64,000 bases of DNA from the NCBI GenBank assembly GCA_903952205.1, contig CAJBEZ010000012.1, forward strand, positions 1 through 64,000, written 5' to 3'. This DNA comes from an uncultured Desulfomonile sp. (GTDB lineage Bacteria > Desulfobacterota > Desulfomonilia > Desulfomonilales > Desulfomonilaceae). Positions 43,495 to 54,777 of this stretch are shown piece by piece. The notes under the pieces are model-generated. The model searched no databases. It was given only the letters and a program-made list of their open reading frames with translations, and was not told where the DNA came from. Positions within the stretch are counted from its first letter, which is position 1. The number at the start of each line of letters is the position of its first letter. A program made the translations under genes and the position numbers.

Positions 43495-46302
43495 CTACTG
43501 TTCTTCAAACTCAGCCGAACTAAATTTTAGCGTATTACAATTTTCTCGGACGGCCCGTTGAACATCATCTGCAAAACCTTCCTTGTCAAAAGCCTGGATT
43601 TCGAGGGTCACTTTGACATCGGCATGATATTTTTTCTTAAGCAGGCTGATTATTTCGTTTCCGATGTTTGAAGCCTGTATGGCAATGTTCTCAGGTTCCA
43701 GATCAATCGTAGCGTAAAATCGTTTTGTCATTTTTGGCTGGGGTGATGGGCCTGGAGGATATTTCTCATCGGTGATTTTGTCATCACTCCCCGGGCGCTT
43801 ACTTTCATTGGAGTCGCCATCAAGTTCAGTAACGGGTTTGTTGAGTTTTTCGAGAATTTCTCGGGCAACATCCGCCTTTATAATCAAGGAGTCCTGGCCT
43901 AAGGACACACTGGAACATTGACAGTGTGTTCCGAATGCTAGGCCTGAGTAACTGTCATCAACCTTGCCAGTTGAATAACCATAGGCCTCTTCAGTAATTC
44001 CCCTCGCTACACAGTCCACCAGGACTTTATGATCAAGTATTCGACACAAATATGTGTATCTACCAAAATCCTCCCAAAGGCGTTTCAACGGAACATCCAC
44101 GATTTCAGGGTCGGACCAGTACCAATCATTCAAGGTCCGAAGCAGATGCGTTGGAGCCCATTGAACGACCAACTCCTCGTTTTCCTTGAGTGTTTTCAGT
44201 ATCGTCTCCCCAAGAGACAACGACGATGACGGTATCTGGCGCTCTTCCCAAGACAAATCAGTCAGACCGCCCCTAGGTTTGGGCTCCTGTGTCGGTGTCA
44301 AAAGCCACTTATAGGTCTCCCTGATGAGAGCGTTGAGCTTATTTTCCGAATCATTCTGATTGTAAGTCGCATCCCGTATTTGACTTTGGTCAAGATTTAG
44401 GATGTCCTTTTCGACCAGAATCGAGCCCCAGGCCAGATATCGACGACACTCCTCATATAACGTGAATCGCATATCATCGTCACAAACCAGGAAGATAAGG
44501 CGGTTCTGGTATTGTCTAGGTTGATTGCCTCTTTTTTCAAGGGTTTCCTTTGCCATAACGATAGCAGAGCTTTTGGTGTCTTTTCGTTTATGGGTATATG
44601 TCGGTTCTATAGCTACCAGTCGCAGCTCATTGTCGTCGAATATGTCAGCGTTATTAGTGAAAACATGAACACCAGTGAAGTCGCTCCCCTTTAGGGTGAC
44701 CTTTAGTTTTTTCTCGATTTCGTCAATCAGTTTTCTTAAGTCTATTCGTTCCGAACGCTGTTCCATTTCACGCCGTAGATTTGGCCTGGTATCATACCAA
44801 TAACGGTTTCTCCCTGAATAAAGGTTGTGTAATTGGTCACCTAATCTCTTTAAAGCGTCATCAAACACCCCCGGCACCTGTCCAACCTGAACACAACCTA
44901 GTCGAATGTTTTGTTCACTTATCCCGCGAACAGTCATAGACGTCACGCTCGGGGCGCTCCCGAGGAATATTGTCCTTGCCACTCTGCGGCATGCCTGAAT
45001 TGCGCCTAGTCGCGGGTTTTCTTGGTCAATCTCGGAAGGTGATGATTTTGGGCCGTCAACTTCACTTTCGATTATAGGGTCCCAGCCAGTACTTAAGTAT
45101 CGAGTAAGTTCTCCTGTAACATGCGGGTCATATAACGGTATTGAACCAGGCGTAATTAGGGCGTCCTGATTGTTGTCAACCCATAATCTATTTATCACTA
45201 GGGCCATCAACCTCAAGACCCCACGAGTGCGATCAAAATGCTCCAATATCCCCCAGTCGTTATACAGCCTGTCGAATATCTCTGGATGAATAGGATATGC
45301 ATTCCTGAGTCGTTCAAGGTAAGAGTGTTCTCTAGTATAAGATGGAAACTCACCTACGTGTCCACCATAAAGGGAGAAGAAAGCGCCACAAACTTCATCC
45401 CGTGCTCGGTCATCCGTTACAGCGCTAAATAGTCTGCGTCTTACAATTTCAAAGCTTTCATCTGTAGCTACAGGTTTCCATATTGCCTCAAGTCGGCCAA
45501 ATACCTTTTCAATGCATTCTAATGCAAATTTTCCGCGTGGCCCACCCAACTCTATCGCTGATTCGGGAAGTGAAGCCAGAATGGATACAGGGATGTTACT
45601 GTTCGCAGCTTCAGTTAGTGCCTGAAGAAAGGAAATATTTGACTCAAACGTTCCGCCTGGGTACGATTTATTTTCCTCAAATTGCCTGATATAAGCTACA
45701 GTCTCATCCATAAGTATGACACAGGGGGCGAAACGTTTGAACAACTCGCCCAATACTCTTTTACCAGGTGACGACCCCGAAGTGTCAGACTCTGCAACGA
45801 TTTTATAGCCCTCCACCCCACCAAGCATCCATGCTAGTTCCCCCCACATTGTGTTGATAGTTATTCCGTCTCGTTTTCGTGGTTCTGCAGGGGCGAGTTC
45901 ATGTCCATCAAGAACCGCCACATTCGCTTTGGGGAGCCCCGAAACCCCAGCGGCGTCTAGAATGCTAGGAACACCTCTTAAATCTCTGGAAGGGACCAAC
46001 CTTTGGGCGATGTGATAAACTGCAAGGAGAGCATGTGTTTTCCCTCCACCAAACGAAGTTTTGAGTTGAATTACAGGGTCACCACTCTTGCCTGACATGC
46101 GCCGGAGTACACTTATCAGGAGTAACCGCATCCCCTCAGTAATGAAAGTACGCTCAAAAAACTGTCTCGGGTCCTGATATTCGGAGGACGCTGTACCTGC
46201 GGCCACTTTACTCAGGTCAGCGGCGAACTCAGCTTCCCTGAAATTGCCTTGTAGGATGTCTTCATGAGGTGTAATTACTTCACGCCAGGGTTTGTGATGC
46301 AT
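43495..46302 (-). CDS. DUF499 ATPase, third gene of a DISARM-related operon
   Basis: The 935-residue product matches DUF499 (anti-phage-associated type): [20 protein letters not shown] (Walker A, about 84-92), [15 protein letters not shown] (Walker B, about 195), then [16 protein letters not shown] and a long C-terminal region. These ATPases accompany DUF1156 methyltransferases and SNF2-type helicases in defence clusters. AAGGAGA lies nine bases before the ATG. It follows the methyltransferase gene by 41 bp on the same strand. Confidence 0.82.
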   Translation of the reverse strand: MHHKPWREVITPHEDILQGNFREAEFAADLSKVAAGTASSEYQDPRQFFERTFITEGMRLLLISVLRRMSGKSGDPVIQLKTSFGGGKTHALLAVYHIAQRLVPSRDLRGVPSILDAAGVSGLPKANVAVLDGHELAPAEPRKRDGITINTMWGELAWMLGGVEGYKIVAESDTSGSSPGKRVLGELFKRFAPCVILMDETVAYIRQFEENKSYPGGTFESNISFLQALTEAANSNIPVSILASLPESAIELGGPRGKFALECIEKVFGRLEAIWKPVATDESFEIVRRRLFSAVTDDRARDEVCGAFFSLYGGHVGEFPSYTREHSYLERLRNAYPIHPEIFDRLYNDWGILEHFDRTRGVLRLMALVINRLWVDNNQDALITPGSIPLYDPHVTGELTRYLSTGWDPIIESEVDGPKSSPSEIDQENPRLGAIQACRRVARTIFLGSAPSVTSMTVRGISEQNIRLGCVQVGQVPGVFDDALKRLGDQLHNLYSGRNRYWYDTRPNLRREMEQRSERIDLRKLIDEIEKKLKVTLKGSDFTGVHVFTNNADIFDDNELRLVAIEPTYTHKRKDTKSSAIVMAKETLEKRGNQPRQYQNRLIFLVCDDDMRFTLYEECRRYLAWGSILVEKDILNLDQSQIRDATYNQNDSENKLNALIRETYKWLLTPTQEPKPRGGLTDLSWEERQIPSSSLSLGETILKTLKENEELVVQWAPTHLLRTLNDWYWSDPEIVDVPLKRLWEDFGRYTYLCRILDHKVLVDCVARGITEEAYGYSTGKVDDSYSGLAFGTHCQCSSVSLGQDSLIIKADVAREILEKLNKPVTELDGDSNESKRPGSDDKITDEKYPPGPSPQPKMTKRFYATIDLEPENIAIQASNIGNEIISLLKKKYHADVKVTLEIQAFDKEGFADDVQRAVRENCNTLKFSSAEFEEQ

Positions 46303-46343
46303 GAGTCGGCTCTCCTTGTGACGTCAAACGTTAACGAATGTAA

Positions 46344-49190
46344 TTATTTCCACTGAAAATCGGGTTGGATAGTAGCGTCTTTTTGTTTGATGCTCTCGGC
46401 CATGACCCCACCCCAACTGGTTATCAATTCATTGTACTGTCGGGCTTCTTCGGCCCATCCTTTACGTTCACAATACGTGTAGAGCCGGTACGCCAGTTGT
46501 CTTACAGATTCAGTCTTGTCCGGCATTTTAGAGAGAAGTGTCCCGGTCTTAGACTCACTCGTTTTTAGAGCATGAATTAGGTGATGCAGTGCCTCCCATA
46601 TGGATAACTTGCGGTCGCTCGTTGGGTCCCACTTATCAGCGTATTCATCGAATCTTAACAAACGGACTTTACCGGCCCCTGACTCAACTACTCCACAGGA
46701 AGCGACTCCCTCAACACTTGTAACCTTGGCTCGAGCCAATACATCTGCTTCTCCAAAAGGACCCTGTTTGAAGCCATATTGCTCAAACCACCCTATGCAG
46801 AACCGAGTATCGGAGTCCATGAGACCTTCTGTCTTGGTGAAATATTCGTCTATTGAGCGGTTAATCTGAACAAGGGCTTCCCGAACACTCATAGGCGTGC
46901 CGTCGGCGTTCAAGACAGCCGAATACTGTGAATATACGGCCATACCGGGACCAATCGCCGCTTGAGCTAGGTCCACAGGAGCAATAGGTGATACGCCAAT
47001 CTTGCCACCAATCATGGTCTCAAGGGCTTCGGGTAAAGTATCATCAATCTCTCGAAGGAATTGTTTTCGAGATATTGCTGACGCGTCTGAAGGGCGTTTA
47101 CGACACACCAGGACTATTGAGGAAGCCAAGGCGTTCTGACCCATGCTTACCATCCTGGAGGATTGCTCGGTTCTTAGCGGCCAAGTTCCTGTTACTTCAA
47201 AGCCCGAGTAAATCACTGATGAAAGAAACGTATCCCATCCTGTGGATGTAGCATTTAGGTCATCACCGTCAGTTTGTTTGAATGCGTAGTAAATAGTTAC
47301 TGGTGTTGAATTCATAGCGGCATTGTGGATGTTTGCGAGAGCCTTTGTCATTGAAGATAAAAAAAATTCCTGAGCATTTTCTTCGGAACCGTGCCTATAC
47401 TTACTTGCAATTAATTCTCTCTTCTTAGGAACTTTTATAGTTGTAAACAAATCAGGGAAAACACTTTTGAGGCTTTTTCGCATCCAGACATAAAAAAAAT
47501 CTGACAAATCACCGTAACCGATATTATCGTAGTACGGCGGGTCAGTTGATATTATCGAACCACAAAGGATTGGCTCATTGGCTACTTCTGCCTGTAAGGC
47601 AAAACCTGTCTGATTAGTAGCTGTGAACGCCAGGCATTTAGCTTGATATTCTATGTTGGTAACAAACCCTCCTACAACATTCTCCAAGATGTTAGCTTCT
47701 CCGAAATCCCATACCATTGGAATGGCTTGTCTATTGAACATGTTCATTATTTTTTCATTGCCGGCTCGCCATCCAGTAATTGTGTTATTAAAATCAGCGC
47801 TTCTATCGACCCCAAAAGCCAAATACACCGCCACTGCATCCCCATATGCCGTTGCACCGCTTCCGCCATCATTCAAACCCATTCCATCATCGGACCTACC
47901 TGCGGACTTTGCGTCAGCTATGACCTTATTGCGAGCTTCCAAAACCAAATCAGAAAATGTAGTCAAGGCAACTAACTGGCGGGGGGTAAAGAGGTCGCCA
48001 ATGTTTTTTAGTCCGTAATTTGGAGTACAGAAAGCCTTGTCTTTGGTTGGTATCATAGAATCTGGTTTCCAGCTGGGGGTTACAGAACGTGCAATTGATT
48101 CCATTTCATCGGTAGGATTTAGGTAAACTCTCCCTCGAGGCCCTTCAGCGACTATGACCATTAACCTGTGCGACATTCGACCCGCTTGACCTTCTCCACG
48201 AACATAAGGGAATGGCATGGCAGACTTGGATAGGATACAAGTAGCACCACTACGATTGACTGTGCCATCAATTGTTGGACCACCTCTACCTTTTCGTACC
48301 TCGAATTCGTAGCTCATGCCATCCTGAGCAATTACAGGCTCCACCCATGTTTCCTTACCTTTTTTATTGCAGAGCCAAAACGACTTTACCAATGGTACGT
48401 GAACTCCTTTAAAGGCGGGGTTTGGGCTGGGAACCGTTCTGGCCCATAGCCACGCTATAACATTTGCTTTGCCCCCACCATTTTCCTTTGGCAGTTGGAC
48501 TTGTGGATAGAGATGACCGATTTGTTTGAATGCCTCCGTCCGCATCCAATTTCCGTAACGCCGGATGTCTTCGGCTAGTCCTTTTGTGCCTGACCAGTCC
48601 TGGGTGACCTTCATTTTCTTTTGTTTATCGGTAACTGGGATAGGACCGACAGGTTTTAGTCCGGCAAATTTCGGGGGTATCTCTATCGTGGCCTTGCATA
48701 TCATTACAGCCACCGGGTTGAGGTCCGAGGCATGCCCCTCCATTCCTAGTCTTTGCGCCTCTAAAGGAATTGAGCCACCACCGGCAAAAGGGTCCAAGAA
48801 TGGGGGTAGTCTGTTGGGGTCCTCTCCAGTTATTTTGCACGTCTGTTCCCACGATTTCTGTATCTCGGCCCGCGCCTTTTTCAACACATCCTCGTTGTTT
48901 GTGTTTCCCCATTTGACAAGGTCACGCATGATATTGAAAAGTTTTTCACGTTCAATTTGGGCCGTTTCTCTAGTCTGACCAGGATATGCCCCCCATCCCC
49001 TTTCCCCACCGGGGTCATTTACCATTTGGGCAAACAGTACTGCCCGAGCAGCGGCCAGTGGTCGTCTTGCCCACCAGTGGTGGATTCCGCGAGGATGTGG
49101 TCCAATACCCGGCATCTTCTCATACGCACATGCCCTGTTTATATCGTCAAGCGGCAATGCGACTTCAATTAATTTTTTAGGGTATTTCAA
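46344..49190 (-). CDS. DUF1156 adenine-specific DNA methyltransferase
   Basis: The 948-residue product starts with the DUF1156 signature IHHWWARRPLAAARAVLFAQ (about 36-56), has the SAM motif FLDPFAGGGSIPLEAQRLGM (about 127-145) and the catalytic DPPYYDNIGYGDLSD (about 549). It should methylate adenine N6 to mark self DNA. TTG is the start codon: TTGA overlaps the helicase stop by four bases, so it is translationally coupled. Paired with helicase and DUF499 genes as in DISARM-related loci. Confidence 0.86.
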   Translation of the reverse strand: MKYPKKLIEVALPLDDINRACAYEKMPGIGPHPRGIHHWWARRPLAAARAVLFAQMVNDPGGERGWGAYPGQTRETAQIEREKLFNIMRDLVKWGNTNNEDVLKKARAEIQKSWEQTCKITGEDPNRLPPFLDPFAGGGSIPLEAQRLGMEGHASDLNPVAVMICKATIEIPPKFAGLKPVGPIPVTDKQKKMKVTQDWSGTKGLAEDIRRYGNWMRTEAFKQIGHLYPQVQLPKENGGGKANVIAWLWARTVPSPNPAFKGVHVPLVKSFWLCNKKGKETWVEPVIAQDGMSYEFEVRKGRGGPTIDGTVNRSGATCILSKSAMPFPYVRGEGQAGRMSHRLMVIVAEGPRGRVYLNPTDEMESIARSVTPSWKPDSMIPTKDKAFCTPNYGLKNIGDLFTPRQLVALTTFSDLVLEARNKVIADAKSAGRSDDGMGLNDGGSGATAYGDAVAVYLAFGVDRSADFNNTITGWRAGNEKIMNMFNRQAIPMVWDFGEANILENVVGGFVTNIEYQAKCLAFTATNQTGFALQAEVANEPILCGSIISTDPPYYDNIGYGDLSDFFYVWMRKSLKSVFPDLFTTIKVPKKRELIASKYRHGSEENAQEFFLSSMTKALANIHNAAMNSTPVTIYYAFKQTDGDDLNATSTGWDTFLSSVIYSGFEVTGTWPLRTEQSSRMVSMGQNALASSIVLVCRKRPSDASAISRKQFLREIDDTLPEALETMIGGKIGVSPIAPVDLAQAAIGPGMAVYSQYSAVLNADGTPMSVREALVQINRSIDEYFTKTEGLMDSDTRFCIGWFEQYGFKQGPFGEADVLARAKVTSVEGVASCGVVESGAGKVRLLRFDEYADKWDPTSDRKLSIWEALHHLIHALKTSESKTGTLLSKMPDKTESVRQLAYRLYTYCERKGWAEEARQYNELITSWGGVMAESIKQKDATIQPDFQWK

Positions 49191-52100
49191 ATTACTATCT
49201 CCTTGCTATGCGATAGTTTATTCAACCAATGATGATTAGGTGATTCAGAAATCTTTATTAGTTTATCAATATCATAGTTAACACTGGTTACACCAAAGTC
49301 CAACGATTGGTTAAACGCCCTCTGAATGTAATAAGGGCCTTCAACTGTTTCGCCGTCAATCAGTACAATGGCTAAAATAAAGTTATCCGGTTTATTGAGG
49401 CCTGTTAATATCTCATTCCTAGATACCGTAACCGTCGTGGCATCTTTTTGTCTTCCCTTAACTTCAATGAACAGTAATTCCCCGTTTCGAATGCTTGAAG
49501 TTATGTCCCAACCGATTTTCTGCTTTGAAACATCCTTTGGGATTCGACCCATCGCCATCTCTGTCTCAATAACCGCTTCCATGGCTATTCGTTCAATTTC
49601 ATCGTTTCTTTTTTGTTCTACTACGTCTGCAGGAATATTATCGGACACGATGGTCAACAGTCCTTGTGGGATTACTAAAGCCGCCCCAACCACTACCGGT
49701 GTGTTGGATGAAACATGCCGTTGATTTTCAAGTTCCTTTTTCCTCGCCTGTAACCGGTCAGTCAGTTCCTTGGCTCTACGTTCAGCAATATCCGGTTGCA
49801 TACGCGGCTGTTTTCCAACCTTGACGTCCTCCTTGAGCATTACGGCCCGATGGTTCCAATAAAGGATTTCTGATGTCAAACGCTCGTGAACAGCCTGAAT
49901 TGTTTTTTCAATCACTTTATGGCGGCGTTCCCTAACTTCCTTAAAGTGTTCAGGGACCACTGTAGAAACCGCTAATGCGATGGCACGGGCTTCCAGGTCA
50001 TCCTTAAGCCATGGTTCATTAAGCATTGGGGCCATTAATTCAATCTGCTCGATAGTTGCCGGCTGATAGTCCAAATACGGCGCATATCCACCTTGAGATA
50101 CATCTCCGTCACGTCCGACCAATGTAAACTGCATCCTTTGGGAAATTATAGTTGGTTTCCCGGTGGAAGTCTGGCCTGCGTCTCTGATTGAATGTTCGAT
50201 TATTAACAGGACCTTGGGTTCAAGTCCCATATCTGATTCGTTTATCAATATGGTACCCTGTCGGAGCAAATTCTGACATCGCTCAAGCGTCAGGTCCAAA
50301 ACAGCATTCATCAATGGGTGACCAGGGCAAATAAACGAGGCGATTTCCTGTTTACCCGGAACTCGAATCCGTCCCTTTTCAAAGCATACACGCTCATATC
50401 GAGTAATTACTGGAGCGCCATCGCCAACTAGCCTGTCCCGTTCCCTAATTAGGCTAGGAACATGTGTGATTTCCCAGCGTTCTGGTTCTCGACTCTTGAG
50501 GGACCCCCCTAGCTGTTTGAATGCTTCATCAAAGAAAGATTTTATGAAATGGGGTTGTAGTCGGCGGGCCTGCGCCTTTTCCAGTTCCTCTTTGACAGCA
50601 AATATTCGGTTCGTGTCTAGGTGTTCGGACGCCAAGGCCTCTTCCTCTAATATCTTCTTTATATGGTTTGGGTCGAAAAACATATCGACCTGTTCATACA
50701 GTCTTTTACGGACTTCAGGACTTTCCCCGTAACGTATGGCATCAATGAGTAATTTCTTGAGAGACTGTTCCTTGAATACCTCTCCTAGTATGTCGAACAC
50801 CCTCCCGCCCAGCGCTTGGCGTTCCAGTTCAAGTTTTTCGAGTAGTCGCAGATAAACATCGCCCTCACGTGTTTCACTGGCAACAACATTCCATAAATGA
50901 CAGACTTCCGTTTGTCCGATACGGTGGATACGTCCAAAACGCTGTTCAAGACGGTTGGGATTCCATGGCAGGTCATAGTTGACCATTAGATTGGCCCGTT
51001 GTAGGTTTACACCTTCACCAGCAGCGTCTGTGGCTACTAAGATGAACACATCGCGGTCCTGTGTGAAACGTTCCTGTGATTTGCGTCGTTCCTCCCGTTT
51101 GACACTCCCGTCTATCCATATTATGGAGTCATCATTGCCAATAAGTTTTTGCAATCGGGCTACTAGATATTTGAGTGTATCGCGATGTTCAGTAAATATG
51201 ATTAGTTTACGGCGGACACCGTTGGCGTCTGTCATATAGGGATTATCCTGCAACAGTTTGGATAACTCTTCCCATTTCTTGTCCTGGCCGTATAAACTTA
51301 TTTGGCGGGCCTGCTCCTCCAAGTCTTTCAGTATTATGATTTCAGCTTCCAACTCCGTTAAGTTAGTTGCAGCAGTTGATGTGTCAACGAGTTTTTCCTC
51401 TAGCTCTTCAAGTTCTGTGCTGGAATATTCGTCCTCGATATCCGCAATTTGGTCCTCACTCAATAGAGGAAAGTCACCATTACCTTTGCCATACAGTTTT
51501 CCACGCTGAGCCAGCCTCTCGTCCTCAAGACGACGTTCCAGGTTGATACGGCGTCGATTAAGGGACCGGTATATCGCCGCCGGCGATGAAGCCAAACGTC
51601 TTTGTAATATTGTAAGGGCAAAACCGATTGTGCCTTTTCGTTTACCGTCATCTAGATTATCGGCCCGATTCATTTCCTCACGAACATAGTTGGTAACTTG
51701 CTGGTATAGTGACGCCTCTGGCCCTGAAAGTTGATAATTGACAGTGTAGGCCTTTCGTTCAGGGAACAATCGTGTCCCGTCGAATTTGAGTAAGTCCTCT
51801 TTAACCATGCGACGCATAAGATCTGAAGTATCCACTTTATGCACGCCATCTCTAAACTTCCCATAAAACCGGTCCGAGTCGAGTAAAGCGAGGAATAGCT
51901 GAAAATCTTCCTCTTTACCGTTATGAGGTGTCGCAGTCATGAGTAGTAGATGCCGGGTTTTACGGCCGATAAGTTCACCAAGTTGATATCTCTTGGTCCT
52001 TTCAAGTTTACCTCCAAAAAAATGAGCGGCCATCTTGTGAGCTTCATCCACAATGACAAGGTCCCATTCGGAGTGTCTAAGTTTATCCTTAAGGTCCTCA

Positions 52101-52732
52101 TTTCGGCTAAGTTGGTCGAGGCGGCATATAAGCATGTGATTATCATCAAAGGGGTTCCCTGATTGAGATGACTCGACCAACTCCCACGAAAAAATCCTGA
52201 AACGAACGCCAAACTTTTCGTCAAGTTCATCCTGCCATTGTTCGACTAATGAGCCTGGTGCTATAATCAGGCATCGCTTCAGGTCACCACGTACCATGAG
52301 TTCTCGGATAAACAGGCCGGCCATGATTGTCTTACCGGCCCCTGGGTCATCAGCCAGTAGGAAGCGTAACGGCTGTTTTGGAAGCATGGACTCGTATACA
52401 GCGATAATTTGATGAGGTAGTGGGTCGACGTTTGATGTATGGACAGCCATCAGAGGGTCAAATAGATGGGCAAGACGAATACGATGAGCTTCAGCGCCTA
52501 ATCTGAATTCAGCCCCGTCACCATCAAATCCCCAAGGCCTACCTTTTTCAGATAGCATCAGACGTTGCTCATCGTCCCGGAACAGCGTCTCGTCCAATAT
52601 TTGCCCGTTGGCCCTTCTATACAAAAGACTCACGCAATCCGGCCCTATGAAATCAACCTTCTCGACCTTGACCGGCTCGTGAGGTAAAATGCCTACTATT
52701 TGCGCCCCGATTTCAATATCTTCGAGTTTCAA
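49187..52732 (-). CDS. SNF2-like helicase with C-terminal DUF3883 domain
   Basis: The 1181-residue product is an SF2 helicase: RFLLADDPGAGKTIMAGLFI (motif I near 131), DLVIVDEAHKM (motif II near 227), MTATPHNGKEEDF, then FTEHRDTLKYL and ATDAAGEGVNLQRANLMVNY (motif V) and EQRFGRIHRIGQ (motif VI). The C-terminus has a DUF3883-like segment (KIGWDITSSIRNGELLFIEVKGR, E-x-K). It is first in the operon and resembles DrmD of class 1 DISARM. Its product probably translocates on foreign DNA. Confidence 0.84.
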   Translation of the reverse strand: MKLEDIEIGAQIVGILPHEPVKVEKVDFIGPDCVSLLYRRANGQILDETLFRDDEQRLMLSEKGRPWGFDGDGAEFRLGAEAHRIRLAHLFDPLMAVHTSNVDPLPHQIIAVYESMLPKQPLRFLLADDPGAGKTIMAGLFIRELMVRGDLKRCLIIAPGSLVEQWQDELDEKFGVRFRIFSWELVESSQSGNPFDDNHMLICRLDQLSRNEDLKDKLRHSEWDLVIVDEAHKMAAHFFGGKLERTKRYQLGELIGRKTRHLLLMTATPHNGKEEDFQLFLALLDSDRFYGKFRDGVHKVDTSDLMRRMVKEDLLKFDGTRLFPERKAYTVNYQLSGPEASLYQQVTNYVREEMNRADNLDDGKRKGTIGFALTILQRRLASSPAAIYRSLNRRRINLERRLEDERLAQRGKLYGKGNGDFPLLSEDQIADIEDEYSSTELEELEEKLVDTSTAATNLTELEAEIIILKDLEEQARQISLYGQDKKWEELSKLLQDNPYMTDANGVRRKLIIFTEHRDTLKYLVARLQKLIGNDDSIIWIDGSVKREERRKSQERFTQDRDVFILVATDAAGEGVNLQRANLMVNYDLPWNPNRLEQRFGRIHRIGQTEVCHLWNVVASETREGDVYLRLLEKLELERQALGGRVFDILGEVFKEQSLKKLLIDAIRYGESPEVRKRLYEQVDMFFDPNHIKKILEEEALASEHLDTNRIFAVKEELEKAQARRLQPHFIKSFFDEAFKQLGGSLKSREPERWEITHVPSLIRERDRLVGDGAPVITRYERVCFEKGRIRVPGKQEIASFICPGHPLMNAVLDLTLERCQNLLRQGTILINESDMGLEPKVLLIIEHSIRDAGQTSTGKPTIISQRMQFTLVGRDGDVSQGGYAPYLDYQPATIEQIELMAPMLNEPWLKDDLEARAIALAVSTVVPEHFKEVRERRHKVIEKTIQAVHERLTSEILYWNHRAVMLKEDVKVGKQPRMQPDIAERRAKELTDRLQARKKELENQRHVSSNTPVVVGAALVIPQGLLTIVSDNIPADVVEQKRNDEIERIAMEAVIETEMAMGRIPKDVSKQKIGWDITSSIRNGELLFIEVKGRQKDATTVTVSRNEILTGLNKPDNFILAIVLIDGETVEGPYYIQRAFNQSLDFGVTSVNYDIDKLIKISESPNHHWLNKLSHSKEIVI

Positions 52733-53699
52733 ATTTTCCTCCCCCTATTAGACCTACCGTCTGTCATGACATTTGAGCAATCCATTTTAACCGCCCTGTC
52801 AGTGAGTCGCTATCATTAGCGATTGAACAAGTCTTTATAGTGTTTCATCAATTATCCGGGAAACAGACTTATCTCTTAATTATTAATTATCCACACCAGT
52901 TTGGTCTTTGCGCTGGTAATCTTAAAGAGGGCTGGTCTAATTACCAACTAGTAAACCACTGATGATGGACACAAGAATACGGACTGATGCGGGGCTTACT
53001 CGATTGAAGTAACTTGCACTACGTCCGATATCGACTATTGGGCTCTCATCGTGAATCAACAGGATTCTATTACTAATAACAGTCAGATATGCATGAGAAA
53101 TATCTCGTTGAACTTTCACCCTGGTATTCATTAAACTCAATGATGATACTGATTTTCCCTTACGTACCACTGGACCTTAATAACATTCACCTTTTCATAA
53201 TCGCACGAACATGTGTCAAATAAGGACAAATGTGTGAGGTCATCTGAAAATATTTTTAGGGGACAAAAGAATTTTATAGATAGTAGTGAATTTGATGTTG
53301 TTAAAGCAAGAAAAAGTCCATTTTTTAGCAAGATTGAACAGAATTGATAAAGAGATAAGGGGGCTTTTATCTGCCCATAAGCTGACATATGCCTATGATA
53401 TTAAGCTCTTATCAAAATATGCCGCATTGGCTCTCAGTGAGATATCTTTCATTGCTATCTTCTTCCTCCTCTTCATAACTGGGCATATCAATGAAGTTCT
53501 CATTCGCCCCCTAGCTCACTAAATGTTTAGTGTTGCGTTCCCTAAGTTGGTCAGACATTATTTCTACCGTATAATAGTGCCAATAGGTTCATCTATATTC
53601 CGATTAATTTAAGGAACGCCACACTAGATACAGTGTGTAGAGAAGCTTATAGTTTTAGATAGTTGAAAATGACTTTTTTTTGATTTATTTTGATAAGTT
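52733..53699. other. Non-coding stretch upstream of the helicase operon, with one palindromic repeat
   Basis: No convincing gene is seen. A 78-codon GTG frame at 53286-53522 has one hydrophobic segment (ISFIAIFFLLFITGHIN) but no ribosome site, so I do not call it. The helicase operon promoter should lie in its left part but none is obvious. The GTGTC-palindrome copy B is at 53209-53233. Confidence 0.4.
53209..53233 (-). repeat. GTGTC-palindrome, copy B
   Basis: ACATGTGTC, AAATAAG, then GACAAATGT, the imperfect form shared with copy C at 55948. The two copies are in the same orientation and enclose the Mrr-like gene and IS630 element. Confidence 0.65.
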
Positions 53700-53728
53700 T
53701 TGACCAACTTAAACATTTATGCTAATTT
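53700..53728 (+). promoter_or_regulatory. Promoter of the Mrr-type winged-helix gene
   Basis: TTGACC, 17 bases, TAATTT. It lies about 67 bases before the gene start at 53795, with GAGGTGG as ribosome site. Confidence 0.5.
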
Positions 53729-53794
53729 TTTTGTGGACTGGATATTAAAATATCATGAAGAAGAAAGTGAACGTAATTTTGAGGTGGTAGTTAT

Positions 53795-54154
53795 ATGGCT
53801 ATTCCTAATATTCAGATGATAATGTTACCATTCTTAAAATTGTTGAGCGATGGAAACGAATATTCAGTTCGTGCCATTACTCAAAAACTCGCTGGCTTAT
53901 TCGATTTATCCACCGAAGAATTCCAAGAAACGCTGCGAAGTGGCAAGCCAATTTTTTATAATCGGATTGGTTGGGCTCAGACTTATCTGTTTAAGGCTGG
54001 TCTGATAGAAAAACCAAAAAGGGCATATGTTCGAATAACAAACAAAGGTAAAGATGTTTTACGTAAAAGGCCTGAAGATATCAGATTGAAATATCTACGC
54101 AAATGGCCTGAAGTAGCCCCATTTTTTGGAAGAAATAAAACTAAGAGCCAGTAA
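53795..54154 (+). CDS. Mrr_N winged-helix protein without nuclease domain
   Basis: The 119-residue product matches the N-terminal winged helix of Mrr restriction proteins: MIMLPFLKLLSDGNEYSV, LAGLFDLSTEEF, then NRIGWAQTYLFKAGLIEKPKRAYVRITNKG. The Mrr catalytic half (D...QxK) is absent and no continuation is found downstream. It may be a stand-alone DNA-binding regulator of the neighbouring defence operon, or what is left of an mrr gene. Confidence 0.75.
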   Translation: MAIPNIQMIMLPFLKLLSDGNEYSVRAITQKLAGLFDLSTEEFQETLRSGKPIFYNRIGWAQTYLFKAGLIEKPKRAYVRITNKGKDVLRKRPEDIRLKYLRKWPEVAPFFGRNKTKSQ

Positions 54155-54427
54155 ACCATGTGATTTCAAATCATTAAAGAATAAACTTACACTAGATATT
54201 CTTGCAGAATAAAATCTTCTTCCTTTATGCTTAGGATTTACATGCTAAGGAGTAGGTTGGATTGAGTTTCCTGTCAGTTTTTTGCAGCATGCGGTTTTCT
54301 GACAAAGGGGTCAGACTCGGTATTGAAGGAGTGATTTAATAAATCTCTGGTAGTCCTACCATCTTGAATATAATGAAACACTTTTACAGCTCGTTTTGAG
54401 GCTGAAAACCTAGAGGAATACAGCATA

Positions 54428-54634
54428 TTATTTGTTTTTATTACGCTGGTGATAGAAACTTTTCAGATTATCGAGATAACTAGTGCCGGACAAAATGGAG
54501 TTTGCCAATGCGACTGTAAGGACCGTATCGTCCGTGAAGAAACACTCCTCAGAAAACAACTGAAATTCCTTGGTCTTTATGTTACTCCATTCGTACACTG
54601 AGCCAATTATGTCACCTGCAATTGCACCGATCAT
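54428..54634 (-). pseudogene. N-terminal fragment of an ADP-ribosylglycohydrolase
   Basis: MIGAIAGDIIGSVYEWSNIK, then FFTDDTVLTVALANSIL, the start of DraG-like ADP-ribosylglycohydrolases including the metal-binding TDDT. GAAAGGA precedes the ATG. The frame stops after 69 residues; family members run to ~260 and the other metal-binding motifs are missing. Confidence 0.75.
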
Positions 54635-54777
54635 GAGATGTTCCTTTCTCAAAGTGATCTACTGTGTCCCTTTCAACTGCATTCTCTAAAACAACCAGCA
54701 AATCCTTGTCGACAAAAACCATATCTCCTACTCCAGATTGGCGGCCGGCCAAGAAACATGGACAAGGTCAAGTATTA

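Noticed and set aside
43495-52732. Complete DISARM or BREX system
   Set aside because: No drmA, drmB, drmC, pglZ or brxL genes are seen; only helicase, methyltransferase and ATPase are present.
53286-53522. Gene for a 78-residue membrane protein
   Set aside because: GTG start without ribosome site in an A+T-rich stretch; hydrophobic segment alone is weak evidence.
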